Assembly: GCA_041389525.1 (NCBI GenBank)
Contig: JAWKRR010000004.1
Location: forward strand, 172,114 to 236,113
Direction of reading: 5' to 3'
Length of the DNA stretch: 64,000 nt
DNA from: JACKFB01 sp041389525
GTDB taxonomy: Bacteria; Myxococcota_A; UBA9042; PHBI01; JACKFB01
This document shows, one piece after another, positions 10,735 to 19,238 of this stretch; the first letter of the stretch is position 1, and the number at the start of each line of letters is the position of its first letter. Made by a program: the position numbers and the translations under genes. Under the pieces are notes generated by a model. That model had not been told where the DNA came from. It saw only the letters and a list, made by a program, of their open reading frames with translations, and searched no databases.

Positions 10735-11907
10735 ATGATTCGACGATCCTTGACCGCGCTCCCGCTGCTGCTGCTCTTCGCCTGCGGTGCCGAGACCGCG
10801 GGCTCGGACGCCGCCGACGCGACGCCTGACGCGGCCCCCGACACGGCCAGCGACACGGCCAGCGACACCTCGGCCGCCCCCCGCGCCGACTTCGCCTGGC
10901 CCCCCGACGCGCCCGGCCCCTACCGCACGGGATATCGCCAGCTCGAGATCACCTACCAGCCCGACGGCATCAGCGAACCCCGCGCCTTCAAGCTCGCCCT
11001 CTGGTACCCGACCACCGACACCGACGGCCCCGAGCCGGTCTACCTCAAAATCTTCGCCGACGACGGCGCCTTCGAGGGCGCAAGCCTCGCCCCGCCCGCG
11101 GTCGGCGACACCTACCCGCTGCACGTCCACTCCCACGGCCACGGCGGCTACGCGGGCGCATCGCCCTCGCTCTTTCACCACTTCGCCAGCCACGGTTGGG
11201 TCGTCGCCGCCCCGGAGCACACCGGCAACACCACGCTGGACTTAGCCACCCCGCGCGCGACCTCGATCTTCTTTCTGCGCAGCTTCGACATCTCCGCCGC
11301 CCTCGACACCTTGGCCGCGCTGCCGGCGTCGGACCCCCTGGCCGGCCATCTGGACACCAGCCGCGTCGTGATGAGCGGCCACAGCTTCGGCGGCTACACG
11401 ACCTTCGCCGTCGCCGGCGCGGCCTTCGACACCGCCAGCATCGAGGCGGGCTGCGCCACGGACGACGGCCCCGGCGGCCCCTGCACCGCGGCCGAGATCG
11501 CCGTCTTCAAGAAGGGAACCCGCGACCCCCGCGTCATCGCCGCCCTCCCCATGGCCGCCGGCAACCGCGCCATGTTCGGCGACGCCGGCTACGCCCAGGT
11601 GGCCGTCCCCGTGCTCATGCTCAGCGGCGACGACGACACCGACGTCAAGAACGCCACCGAGGGCGACCCCATCTTCGCGGCCCTCGCCGGCAAGGACGCC
11701 GCCCGCGTCGACATCGCCGGCGGCTGCCACCAGGTCTTCGGCATCGGCGGCTGCCCAAAGATCTCGGACGACGAGGGCTTCCGCATCGTCAACACCTACT
11801 CCCTGGCCTTCGCCCGCGCTCAATTGCTAGGCGACACCTCGCTGTCCGGAATCCTCGACGGCTCCACCACCGTGTCGGCTGCGGCGACATGGACGCGCGC
11901 CGACTGA
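10735..11907 (+). CDS. Secreted alpha/beta-hydrolase lipoprotein
   Basis: 390 residues. The N-terminus is a lipoprotein signal (LLLLFACG; lipidated Cys17). It is followed by an Asp/Ala/Thr-rich stalk (about 20-55), then an alpha/beta hydrolase. The oxyanion-type loop is HSHGHGGYAG, the nucleophile elbow is GHSFGGY with Ser217, the acid is probably in LMLSGDDDT, and the histidine in GGCHQVF. It resembles PAF-acetylhydrolase/dienelactone-hydrolase-like enzymes; the substrate is unknown. It follows the kinase by 11 bases and is followed by a transporter one base past its stop, so it may share a transcript with both. The ribosome site is weak. Confidence 0.85.
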   Translation: MIRRSLTALPLLLLFACGAETAGSDAADATPDAAPDTASDTASDTSAAPRADFAWPPDAPGPYRTGYRQLEITYQPDGISEPRAFKLALWYPTTDTDGPEPVYLKIFADDGAFEGASLAPPAVGDTYPLHVHSHGHGGYAGASPSLFHHFASHGWVVAAPEHTGNTTLDLATPRATSIFFLRSFDISAALDTLAALPASDPLAGHLDTSRVVMSGHSFGGYTTFAVAGAAFDTASIEAGCATDDGPGGPCTAAEIAVFKKGTRDPRVIAALPMAAGNRAMFGDAGYAQVAVPVLMLSGDDDTDVKNATEGDPIFAALAGKDAARVDIAGGCHQVFGIGGCPKISDDEGFRIVNTYSLAFARAQLLGDTSLSGILDGSTTVSAAATWTRAD

Positions 11908-11908
11908 T

Positions 11909-12871
11909 TTGGAAGTCGTCCTCGAGCTAGCCCTCCGGCTGCTGCCGCCGTGCATCGCCGTCATGCTCGGCGTGGTCGCGGGCGGCACGCGGGTCTTTCG
12001 CAGCCGCCCCGGCGCCATCGACGTCCTCAACGGCTACGTCCTCTACGTCGCCTTCCCGCTGCTCATCGTCACGGGCACCGCCGACCCCAGCCACGAGGTC
12101 CCGGCACATGCGGCCTTCTACCTCGCCCACATCGCGCTCTTCGCCACCCTCGCCGCCATCTTCGCCGCCGTCGGCGCCGCCATCCCCCGCCTCCGCACCG
12201 AGCTCGGCGCCACCGCCCTGGGCGCCATCTTCGGCAACATCGCCTACGTCGGCCTGCCCTTCGTCGTCCAGGTCCTGGGGCCGTCCAGCATCGGCTACGC
12301 CTCGGTCGGCGTCGCCCTCCACGTCGCCCTCGCCATGACCCTCGGCCCCGCACTCCTCATCCGCTGGCAGGGCGGCGAGCGCCGCGCCCTCGGCCTCGTC
12401 GTGCGCCGCCTCGCCCGCCAGCCGCTGGTCTGGGCCCCCCTGGTCGGCTACCTGCTGCGCCTCGCGCCCGAGCCGGCCCTGCGCCAGATTCTGCCGCCGT
12501 TTTCCCCGGTCGCCGCCTCCGCCCCGCCGGTCGCCCTCTTCATGCTGGGCCTCTATTTGCGAGCAAACGCCTCAGCGGTTCGCGCCATCGACCTCCCGGC
12601 CACCGCCCTGAGCCTCGGCAAGCTCGTCGTCTCCCCCGCGGTCGCCCTGGCCCTGGCGCTGCCGCTGCTCGATCTCGGGCTGGTGTCTCCGCTCGAGGCG
12701 CGCGTCTTCGTCCTGCTCGCCGCGGTCCCCACGGCCATCGCCGCGTTTTCACTCTCCCAAGAGCTGGCGCTCGGCGAGCGCACCATCGCCCGCGGCATCG
12801 TCCTGACCACGGTGCTCTGCCTGCTCTCGCTACCGCTGGTCGGCGCCCTGGTCCTCAGCCTCACGGGCTGA
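11909..12871 (+). CDS. AEC-family (auxin efflux carrier type) membrane transporter
   Basis: 320 residues, almost wholly hydrophobic with about ten membrane helices in two halves, as in the AEC/Mem_trans family. The family marker GNIAYVGLPFVVQVLGP is present in the middle. The best start is TTG one base after the upstream stop (TGATTTG); an ATG at 11963 would remove most of the first helix. The substrate cannot be deduced (family members move organic acids or are uncharacterised). Its last 42 bases overlap the end of the convergent gene on the other strand. Confidence 0.83.
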   Translation: MEVVLELALRLLPPCIAVMLGVVAGGTRVFRSRPGAIDVLNGYVLYVAFPLLIVTGTADPSHEVPAHAAFYLAHIALFATLAAIFAAVGAAIPRLRTELGATALGAIFGNIAYVGLPFVVQVLGPSSIGYASVGVALHVALAMTLGPALLIRWQGGERRALGLVVRRLARQPLVWAPLVGYLLRLAPEPALRQILPPFSPVAASAPPVALFMLGLYLRANASAVRAIDLPATALSLGKLVVSPAVALALALPLLDLGLVSPLEARVFVLLAAVPTAIAAFSLSQELALGERTIARGIVLTTVLCLLSLPLVGALVLSLTG

Positions 12872-13717
12872 CGGGGCCGCGTCGTCGCCGGCGCCATCCG
12901 GGATCGAGAAGCTCAGGGTCAGCCGCGCGCTCGAGGCCCGGCCCAGCACCGCGTAGACGCCGACGCCGACGACCTCCGTGGCCTGCAAGCGCAGATCCAG
13001 GTAGCCGGTCGTGTCCAGGGCTCGGTTCTCGGCGTAGGACGCCAGCCAAGGCCCGCGCTCGTCTCGGTCGAACTGGTCCACCATCCGCCTCGCCCCGAAG
13101 GCGAACCCCGCCGAGCCGCGAAAGATCTCGTGCTCGAACCCGATCCCGGCGCCGAAGAAGGTCGGGTCGAAGGCGCCGCGGGCCGGTCCAGCCCCCATCT
13201 CGCCCCAGATCCGCCCGATCCGACCGCCTCGCGCGTGGATCCAGGGAACGGCGGAGAGCCGGCTGTCCGTCGCCATGTACATTCGCCCGCCCCCGTCGAC
13301 GGAAAACCACCGCCCGGTGTAGCCCACCTGCGCGCCCGCTGACGCGATGAAGTACGGCGAGCGGTCGGGCACGATGCCCTCCTCCGGGGTCGTCGAGATC
13401 GACTCCAGCGCCTCGCCGCGCACGCCCTCGATGCTGCCGCCGACCTGCACGCCCTTGGCGAACTCGTGGACCACCGTGACGCCGCCGCCCAGCTGCCGCT
13501 GGATCTGGGTCTCGGTGAGGCCCCCGTCGCAGTTGAAGTTGCGGTCGTGTACCCGAATGATCTCGCCGCTGGCGGTGACGATGGTGCGCGGCTCGCGGGT
13601 GTGGGCGCAGTAGGGCAGCACCCAGAGCGCGACCACCAGCCAGCCCAACACCCGCCCGACCGAGCGGGGCCACGCCCCCTTCCTCTGCGGAGCGTGGAGC
13701 GCGGGCTCAGAGCTCAC
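12830..13717 (-). CDS. Uncharacterised envelope protein, probable beta-barrel
   Basis: 295 residues. GTG start, overlapping the upstream stop by four bases (GTGA). One N-terminal hydrophobic segment (VLGWLVVALWVLPYCAH) could be a signal or an anchor. The rest is rich in Gly and aromatics in alternating strands (YFIASAGAQVGYTGRWFSVDGG, ARLTLSFSIPDG), as in small outer-membrane barrels. The last ~15 residues are a charged tail encoded in the overlap with the AEC gene. It is third gene of a tight unit with two cyclic-nucleotide-binding-fold proteins. Function unknown. Confidence 0.6.
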   Translation of the reverse strand: MSSEPALHAPQRKGAWPRSVGRVLGWLVVALWVLPYCAHTREPRTIVTASGEIIRVHDRNFNCDGGLTETQIQRQLGGGVTVVHEFAKGVQVGGSIEGVRGEALESISTTPEEGIVPDRSPYFIASAGAQVGYTGRWFSVDGGGRMYMATDSRLSAVPWIHARGGRIGRIWGEMGAGPARGAFDPTFFGAGIGFEHEIFRGSAGFAFGARRMVDQFDRDERGPWLASYAENRALDTTGYLDLRLQATEVVGVGVYAVLGRASSARLTLSFSIPDGAGDDAAPSAREAEDQGADQR

Positions 13718-14220
13718 AGCGACACGATCCCCGCGGCGACGGCGTCGGCCATGCCCTGGTTCAGCGCGTTCTTGAGCTGGCGATTGACCATCCGCAGGTC
13801 CTTGGCGAGCTGGCGCGCGACCACGTACTGAAAATGCGCCCCGAGCGGGGTGTCCGAGTAGTAGAGCAGCTCAAAGGCCGAGCGCGACAGCGACGCCGTG
13901 CGCACCGGCCCCGCGGACCTGCAGGTCGCCGAGCGCGGCCCGTGGTCGACCAGCCCGGCGAGGCCGAAGATGTCGCCTTCTTCCATCAGCCGGACCACGC
14001 CGATGCCGGCCTCACCCGGCCGCTGCACGGTCACCAGGACCTTCCCGTCCAAGATGATGTGCATCGCGTAGTCGGACTTGCTGGCGGTCTGGCCCTCGCG
14101 CACGAAGACGTGGCCGTCGGGGTACTGCTCTTCCCAGAGCGTCTGCACGAGCGCGTCGATCTCGGCCTCGTTGAAGCCGGCGACCAGGGACAGCTCGCTC
14201 AGTACGGTGCGAAGCTCCAT
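13714..14220 (-). CDS. Stand-alone cyclic-nucleotide-binding-fold protein (1)
   Basis: 168 residues forming one cNMP-binding (Crp-like) domain with a C-terminal helix and no DNA-binding or kinase domain. The phosphate-binding cassette reads FGLAGLVDHGPRSAT: the Arg that contacts the cyclic phosphate is kept, but the usual Glu (FGE) is Leu. It starts three bases after the stop of a second such gene and overlaps the barrel-like gene downstream. Ligand binding is doubtful. It may act as a protein-interaction module. Confidence 0.85.
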   Translation of the reverse strand: MELRTVLSELSLVAGFNEAEIDALVQTLWEEQYPDGHVFVREGQTASKSDYAMHIILDGKVLVTVQRPGEAGIGVVRLMEEGDIFGLAGLVDHGPRSATCRSAGPVRTASLSRSAFELLYYSDTPLGAHFQYVVARQLAKDLRMVNRQLKNALNQGMADAVAAGIVSL

Positions 14221-14223
14221 GAC

Positions 14224-14760
14224 TTAGTTGCCCCCGAACACGTTGCGGATGACCCCGCTAAGCCAGCCCTCTTTCTTCTGCGGCACGTGCTCCAGACGCC
14301 ACGAGGTGGCGTCGCCCCTCAGCACGCCGCGACTTGACGCCCGCACCCGCTCCGACAGCGTGCGCGCCAAGGCCCGCAAGAGCGGACTCGCCAGCACCGG
14401 GTCGTCCTCACGCAGCAGGTCGAGGGCCTCGGCCGACAAGATGAGCACCGTGCTGTCGCGCGCCGCGACCACGGTTGCCGACGCCGGCCCAGGGTCCAGC
14501 AGTCCGACCTCGCCGACCCACTGCCCGGGCGTGACCGTGCCGACCTCCAGCACCTCGCCGTCCGCGGTCACGGAGACCTTCAGCGAGCCGTCGGTGACGA
14601 TGTAGAGCGCGTCCGTGTGGACGCCCTCCTCGGTGACCACCTCGCCAAAGGGGATCTTGCGCGGAACCATGCGATCCAGCAGGCGGTCGCGGTTTTCACC
14701 GCTCATCTCCTCGGCGAGGAGCGCCATGCCACTTCGCATGACCTCGCTGGACCCGGTCAT
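14224..14760 (-). CDS. Stand-alone cyclic-nucleotide-binding-fold protein (2)
   Basis: 178 residues with a single cNMP-binding domain (about 25-140) and a short tail (KKEGWLSGVIRNVF). The phosphate cassette is VGEVGLLDPGPASAT. The Glu is kept and the key Arg is Ala, the reverse of its neighbour. There is no helix-turn-helix. It is first gene of a three-gene unit that ends in the barrel-like protein. The ATG is preceded by AGGTGGG close upstream. The partner or effector is not visible. Confidence 0.85.
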   Translation of the reverse strand: MTGSSEVMRSGMALLAEEMSGENRDRLLDRMVPRKIPFGEVVTEEGVHTDALYIVTDGSLKVSVTADGEVLEVGTVTPGQWVGEVGLLDPGPASATVVAARDSTVLILSAEALDLLREDDPVLASPLLRALARTLSERVRASSRGVLRGDATSWRLEHVPQKKEGWLSGVIRNVFGGN

Positions 14761-14881
14761 CGACCCACCTGGAAAGCGTCTCTAAGCCCGCGAAGTATGG
14801 CGCGGGCGTAGCGGGAACGCCAGTCTTGCCGCGTGAGTGGCGAGAGGCGTGCCAAAGATGCGCTGCCGCGACTGTCCCGAA

Positions 14882-15763
14882 TCAGAACACCGAGGGGCGC
14901 AGGGCGAGCCGGTGGTCGATCATCGTCTGGATGGTCCCCGAGACCTTGGCCACCTTGGCGTCGATGATCTCGTCCTCCGCGTCGTCGCGCCCTTCGAAGA
15001 CCATCGGCTCGCCGAAGTCGATGTAGAAGCGCGATGGCAGGGGCAGATAGGCCAGCAGGCCCAGGAGCGGGAGGTGCGGCGGGATCGGCACGTAGGGGGC
15101 GCCGACGAGGTTCGCGAGGCGCTTGAGGTTCAGGACGCTGGGGATCGATTCCTCAGCTCCCACCACGCTGATCGGGACGATCGGCGTATTGGTCTGCAGG
15201 GCCAGGCGCATGAAGCCGCGCCCGAAGTGGGTCAGCCGGTAGCGGTCTTTGAAGAGCTTGCCGCAGCCGGCCGCGCCCTCCGGGAAGACCAGAATCGCGT
15301 TGTCGGCGCCTAGCAGATTGCGGCAGTTCGTCGGGTCGCCGACCACCGCGCCGGTCCGCGAGAAGAGCTCGTTGACGAAGGGGAGGGTGGGCACCATGCG
15401 CTCGACCATGGCGCGGATGGCGCGCGGCGGCTTGCCCTCGAGCAGGCAGGTCGTGCCGATGACCATGCCATCCAGGGGCAGCTGGCCCGAGTGGTTGGCG
15501 ATGAGCAGCACGCGCCCGTCGGGGATGTTCTCGACGCCGGTGGTCTGCGTGCGGAAGTAGCGATAGAGCAGATCGCCGATCGCGTAGCCGTGCTTGGCGG
15601 TCTGGGGGTGAAATCCCCAGTCGTCGTAGCCCTGCTCGTTGAGGTTGTGCTCGAGCGTAGAGAACGCGCGGTCCAGCTCAGGCCGGATCGGCATCTTGCG
15701 CAGCAGTTCGTCGAATCCCAAGCCCATGCCGCGCAGCATGGCCGCCGCCGAGTCCGCGCGCAA
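14882..15763 (-). CDS. PlsC-like lysophospholipid acyltransferase family protein
   Basis: 293 residues. The acyltransferase catalytic motif is ANHSGQLPLD (about residues 87-96), followed by the substrate motif VFPEGAAG and PIVPISVVG, in the order expected for glycerolipid acyltransferases. It would transfer acyl chains at the inner membrane. The likely start is TTG at 15763 with AGGA five bases upstream. An ATG at 15739 (285 residues) is possible but has no good ribosome site. It is last of four minus-strand genes. Confidence 0.82.
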   Translation of the reverse strand: MRADSAAAMLRGMGLGFDELLRKMPIRPELDRAFSTLEHNLNEQGYDDWGFHPQTAKHGYAIGDLLYRYFRTQTTGVENIPDGRVLLIANHSGQLPLDGMVIGTTCLLEGKPPRAIRAMVERMVPTLPFVNELFSRTGAVVGDPTNCRNLLGADNAILVFPEGAAGCGKLFKDRYRLTHFGRGFMRLALQTNTPIVPISVVGAEESIPSVLNLKRLANLVGAPYVPIPPHLPLLGLLAYLPLPSRFYIDFGEPMVFEGRDDAEDEIIDAKVAKVSGTIQTMIDHRLALRPSVF

Positions 15764-15803
15764 CCGGATCCTGCGTCGGGGGGCGGCGAAGGCTTGGTGT
15801 GCC

Positions 15804-16625
15804 CTAGGCGGCGCCTGGGGATTTGATGGCGCGGTGCATGGGCGGGGCCGCGGCGAACCCGAGGCGGGCGTAGAGCGCGTCGGCCGCGGAGCCGAGCTCG
15901 GCGCTGATGACCAGACGGCGCGCGCCGAAGCTCTCGCGGGCCAGGGCTGCGGCCGCGCCGATCAGGTGGCTGGCGACGCCGCGCCGGCGAAAGTGCGGGT
16001 GGGTGACGACGAGCTGGTAGCGCGCCAGCCCGCCCCGCCCGCGGTCGGTCAGGACGCCGAGGCTGCCGACGAGCCGCCCGCCCGAGAACGCGCCCATCCA
16101 AAAGCCCGCGCCCCCGTCGCAGAGCGCGCGGCACCGGGCCATGCGCTCCTCGACGAACTCGGCGTAGCCGTCGAGCTTCACCACCCCGTCCGGCCCCGAC
16201 GTGGCGTCGACGTGCAGGTCCGCGGCGGCGTCCCACTCGGCGTGGGTCTCGAGCGTGCGCGCCGAGATCCCGTCAGGCGCCTCCGCGGGCTGCGCCAGCT
16301 CGCCGGCCACGCGGACGGCGCGCGCGCTCAGCTCGTAGCCCCGCGCCTCCCACTCGGCGGCCACGGCGGCGCTCGCCTCGCCGCCTTCCCAACCGAACGC
16401 GACGTGTCGCACCTCCGGCAAGAACACCATCGCCCGCCGGTACAGCGCCTCCCACCCCGTCACGTCGCCCGCGCTCGGCGGCCGCTCGAAGATGAGGATG
16501 TTCGCCTCAAACGAGGTCGGCAGCGCAGGCCAGGTCGCCGCAGCGTACCCCTCGCGCTCGACCACAGCGCCCTCGAGCGCCGCCACCATCAGCTCGCTCT
16601 CGAACCCGATGCTGCGCCCGCTCAA
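15804..16625 (-). CDS. GNAT-family N-acetyltransferase
   Basis: 273 residues from a TTG that overlaps the upstream stop (TTGA); an ATG at 16589 is the alternative. The C-terminal half (about 135-270) is a GNAT domain with the acetyl-CoA loop FRRRGVASHLIGAA preceded by YQLVVTHPH, and ending ALYARLGF. The N-terminal half looks like a second, decayed GNAT fold, so this may be a tandem-GNAT protein. The acceptor substrate is unknown. It lies between an Omp85-like and an acyltransferase gene. Confidence 0.8.
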   Translation of the reverse strand: MSGRSIGFESELMVAALEGAVVEREGYAAATWPALPTSFEANILIFERPPSAGDVTGWEALYRRAMVFLPEVRHVAFGWEGGEASAAVAAEWEARGYELSARAVRVAGELAQPAEAPDGISARTLETHAEWDAAADLHVDATSGPDGVVKLDGYAEFVEERMARCRALCDGGAGFWMGAFSGGRLVGSLGVLTDRGRGGLARYQLVVTHPHFRRRGVASHLIGAAAALARESFGARRLVISAELGSAADALYARLGFAAAPPMHRAIKSPGAA

Positions 16626-18112
16626 AACGGGTGCGTCAGGTTGAGGTAGAAGCTCGGCGCCCAGCCCTCGAGCGCGCTGGTGGCCGCGTCCAGCCGCACC
16701 AGGAAGTTCTTGCGCCACGTCGCCGTCAAGCCGCCTCCAAAGCCCGGCAGCAGCCGCTTGCGGTCGCCCCGGAAATCACCCCAGTCATAACCGATCCACC
16801 CGACGTCGACGAAGGCGTGGCTGCCAAGCTGAAAGCGCCCCGGCCGCCCGAACATCGTCCACCGCAGCTCGCCCTGCCCGATCCCCTTGATGCGCCCGAT
16901 GTAGCGCGCCTGCCGAATGCCGCGCCCCAGCGACTTCCCGCCAAACCCGCGCTGCGTGAAGAGCCCGCCCACCGTGCTCAGCGAGTAGACCGACCCGTCC
17001 CCGACCATGAAGTCCAGGATCCCGCGCGCCGCGATGACCACCTTCTGCTTCTTGCCCAGGGGCACGTAGCCGGTCGCCGTCAGGTTGAGGCCCACGTAAT
17101 CCCAGTCGCTGCCCAGCGCGATGGTCGACGCCCGCAGCGACAAGCTCAGGATGTGGCCTCGCGTCGGCTGCCGCTCCTGGTCGCGCTTCTCGTGCAGAAA
17201 GCCGGCCTCGATGCCGCTGAGAAACCCCTTCTCGCCGTCGGGGTGCTCGCTGGCGAAGAGGCTGTGGGCGAAGGGCCCGCGCTTGCCGACCTCGCCCGGG
17301 ATGAACCAGGTCCCGCGCCACGCCAAGAACGCCCGCAGGTCCGGGATGCGCGAGGTCACCGGCCAGCGCAGGTCGAAGCCGACGGTCGGGACGAGGTTGC
17401 GGACCTTGTAGAAGTCGCTCAGCGCGTCCTTGAACTCGCGCGTGTCCGGGGTGAGCCCCTCTTCCTCTTCCAGGTAGGCGCGGGCTCGCGATTTGGAGCA
17501 ATCCGCGGCGTTCCCGACCCCGCAATAGTGGTCGTTGGTGGTGATGGTGATGCTGCTGCCGACGCGCAGCCGGACCTTGGGGTTGCCGAAGAGCCCGACG
17601 TGCTCCCAGCCGAGGCCGTGGACCTGGCTGAGCTTGGTCGTGATGTAGGTGTAGATGAGGAGGTGGTCGCGGTAGGGCTCGTACTTCGGGTCATTCCAGT
17701 AGAGCAGCGCCAGCAGGGCCGCGCCCGCGCCGGTGTCGGCGTCGTAGCTGACCACGGGGAGCACGGCCCACTCGAAGGGGTCGGGCGGCGGCGGGGCCTC
17801 GGCTTCGGCGACGGTGTCGGGGCCCGAGGGGTCGGGGGCGGGGCCTTGCGCGGGCTCGGCCGGGGGCTCTGGCGGCGGGGGGGGCGGCTCCGGTGGGGGC
17901 ACGGCTGGCGCCGGCGGAGGGATCTCGGGCTGGCTTGTCTCGGACGGCGCCGGCTCGGCCTCGGCGGGGCTGGGCGGCGTCGCGTCCTGCTCGTGGCTCG
18001 CCGGCGGCGCGGCGTCGGGGCGCGGCGTCGCGTCCTCAGCGCGCGCGGGGGCGGTCGCGAGACAGACGAGGGCGGCCGCGAAGACCGCGCGACGTGGCCA
18101 GAGCGCGCTCAA
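16622..18112 (-). CDS. Omp85/BamA-like outer-membrane barrel with proline-rich stalk
   Basis: 496 residues. A signal peptide ends ARA-E. A Pro/Glu/Ala-rich linker (about 30-110) is followed by a 16-strand-like barrel domain. Late in the barrel is GFGGKSLGRGIRQARYIG, resembling the surface-antigen (Omp85) signature. The protein ends in Phe (LNLTHPF), as outer-membrane barrels do. No POTRA domains are present; the Pro-rich spacer replaces them. TTG start one base after the exonuclease stop (TGATTTG). Possible role: membrane insertion or lipid-related function next to an acyltransferase. This is inference. Confidence 0.75.
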   Translation of the reverse strand: MSALWPRRAVFAAALVCLATAPARAEDATPRPDAAPPASHEQDATPPSPAEAEPAPSETSQPEIPPPAPAVPPPEPPPPPPEPPAEPAQGPAPDPSGPDTVAEAEAPPPPDPFEWAVLPVVSYDADTGAGAALLALLYWNDPKYEPYRDHLLIYTYITTKLSQVHGLGWEHVGLFGNPKVRLRVGSSITITTNDHYCGVGNAADCSKSRARAYLEEEEGLTPDTREFKDALSDFYKVRNLVPTVGFDLRWPVTSRIPDLRAFLAWRGTWFIPGEVGKRGPFAHSLFASEHPDGEKGFLSGIEAGFLHEKRDQERQPTRGHILSLSLRASTIALGSDWDYVGLNLTATGYVPLGKKQKVVIAARGILDFMVGDGSVYSLSTVGGLFTQRGFGGKSLGRGIRQARYIGRIKGIGQGELRWTMFGRPGRFQLGSHAFVDVGWIGYDWGDFRGDRKRLLPGFGGGLTATWRKNFLVRLDAATSALEGWAPSFYLNLTHPF

Positions 18113-18113
18113 A

Positions 18114-18884
18114 TCACTGAATCTCGATGCCGACCGGCGCGTGGTCGGAGGCGCTCAACCCGTCGATCTTCTTGCGGTAGTCGCGGTCGACCCAGGCGCC
18201 GATGACGCGCTGGCGCAGGGGCTCGCTGACCAGCAGGTGGTCGATGCGCATGCCTTGGTCGAAGCGGAAGGCGGCGCCGCGGTAGTCCCAGAAGGAGAAG
18301 GTGCGCGGCGGGACGTGGGGCTGGACCGCGTCGTGGAGGCCCAGGGCCACGAGCTCGCGCCAGGCCTCGTGCTCCAGGGGGTGGTAGGTCGGGACATTCT
18401 CGAAGGCCTCGACCGACCAGACGTCGTCAGGGCCCGGGGCGATGTTGAGGTCGCCGACCACCGCGACGGGCTCGCCCAGATCGACCTCGGCGGCGAGCCA
18501 GCGGGTCAGGGCCGCGTAGAAGCCGAGCTTGTACTGAAACTTCGGCGAGTCGGCGGACTGACCCTGGGGGCAGTAGAGGTTGACCACGCGCAGGCCCGCC
18601 GTGCGTGCGCTGATGAGGCGGGACTGGCCCTCGTCGCCCTCCGGGAGGCCGCGGTGCACGTCGGTCAGGGGCGTGCGCGAGGCGATGAGCACGCCGTTCC
18701 ACTGCTTCTGGCCGTGGGTGGCGACGTGGTAGCCGTGCTCCTCGAAGAGCGCGAGCGGGACGCGCGAGTCCTCGAGCTTCAGCTCTTGGATGCAGAGGAT
18801 GTCTGGCGCGTTCTGCGCGAGGTAGTGGCGGACGTAGTCCTCGCGCGCTTTGAGCGAGTTCACGTTCCAGGTCACGAGCTTCAA
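18114..18884 (-). CDS. xthA: Exodeoxyribonuclease III
   Basis: 256 residues, close to E. coli XthA (268). All core motifs are present: TWNVNSLKAR, ILCIQELKLED (metal-binding Glu), VVGDLNIAPGP, RIDHLLVS, and the catalytic SASDHAPVGIEI at the C-terminus. It would act as AP endonuclease and 3'-5' exonuclease in base-excision repair. Start: TTG at 18884, six bases after GAGG, which puts the first beta strand (KLVTWN) at the N-terminus as in the family. It is first of four minus-strand genes with one-base or overlapping junctions for the next two. Confidence 0.93.
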   Translation of the reverse strand: MKLVTWNVNSLKAREDYVRHYLAQNAPDILCIQELKLEDSRVPLALFEEHGYHVATHGQKQWNGVLIASRTPLTDVHRGLPEGDEGQSRLISARTAGLRVVNLYCPQGQSADSPKFQYKLGFYAALTRWLAAEVDLGEPVAVVGDLNIAPGPDDVWSVEAFENVPTYHPLEHEAWRELVALGLHDAVQPHVPPRTFSFWDYRGAAFRFDQGMRIDHLLVSEPLRQRVIGAWVDRDYRKKIDGLSASDHAPVGIEIQ

Positions 18885-19238
18885 GGGGGGCCTCGTCAGG
18901 CGGGGTGTGGTCTTCGGGCCGAGCCGGGGGCTGGGTTTTTTGGGGGGTGGGCTTAGGCGAGAGGGGGATGGGATCGCATGTTTTTTACCACGGAGGCGCG
19001 GAGACACGGAGGTGGGGCGAGGCGTGGGGCCGGGGCGGCATGGTGGGGTGGATGGAATCGCCTGATTCAACCGGGGACACCCGCGCTAACGCAGCACCGC
19101 TTCTTCCGTCTGGATGTCTCCGTGTCTCCGTGCCTCCGTGGTTAAAAAAACTCCATTCCATTCCGCCCTCAACCCCGCCCGTCAAAGCTCCCGTACCCCA
19201 AAGCCGCATCGGGCAAGGGCCGGCTTCTCAGATGGCGT
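18885..19238. other. Gene-free region with a long inverted-repeat element
   Basis: 354 bases between the hydrolase-like lipoprotein stop and the xthA start. Most of it is one composite palindrome described in the next entry. The remainder is G-rich (plus strand) and holds GAGG before the xthA start. No small gene is convincing. Confidence 0.6.
18981..19150. repeat. Dispersed-type inverted-repeat element (CACGGAGACACGGAG arms)
   Basis: The left arm runs from TTTTTTACCACGGAGG at 18981 to ACACGGAG near 19012. The right arm (19117-19150) is its near-exact reverse complement, ending GTGGTTAAAAAAA. About 30 bases pair with one mismatch and one single-base bulge. Each arm is itself built of short near-repeats (CGGAGGC, CGGAGAC, CGGAGG), and the spacer is about 100 bases. 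CACGGAGACACGGAG-type sequences are known to me as dispersed intergenic repeats in several bacterial phyla. Here the A/T-runs at both ends could also serve as a bidirectional terminator. Confidence 0.6.
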
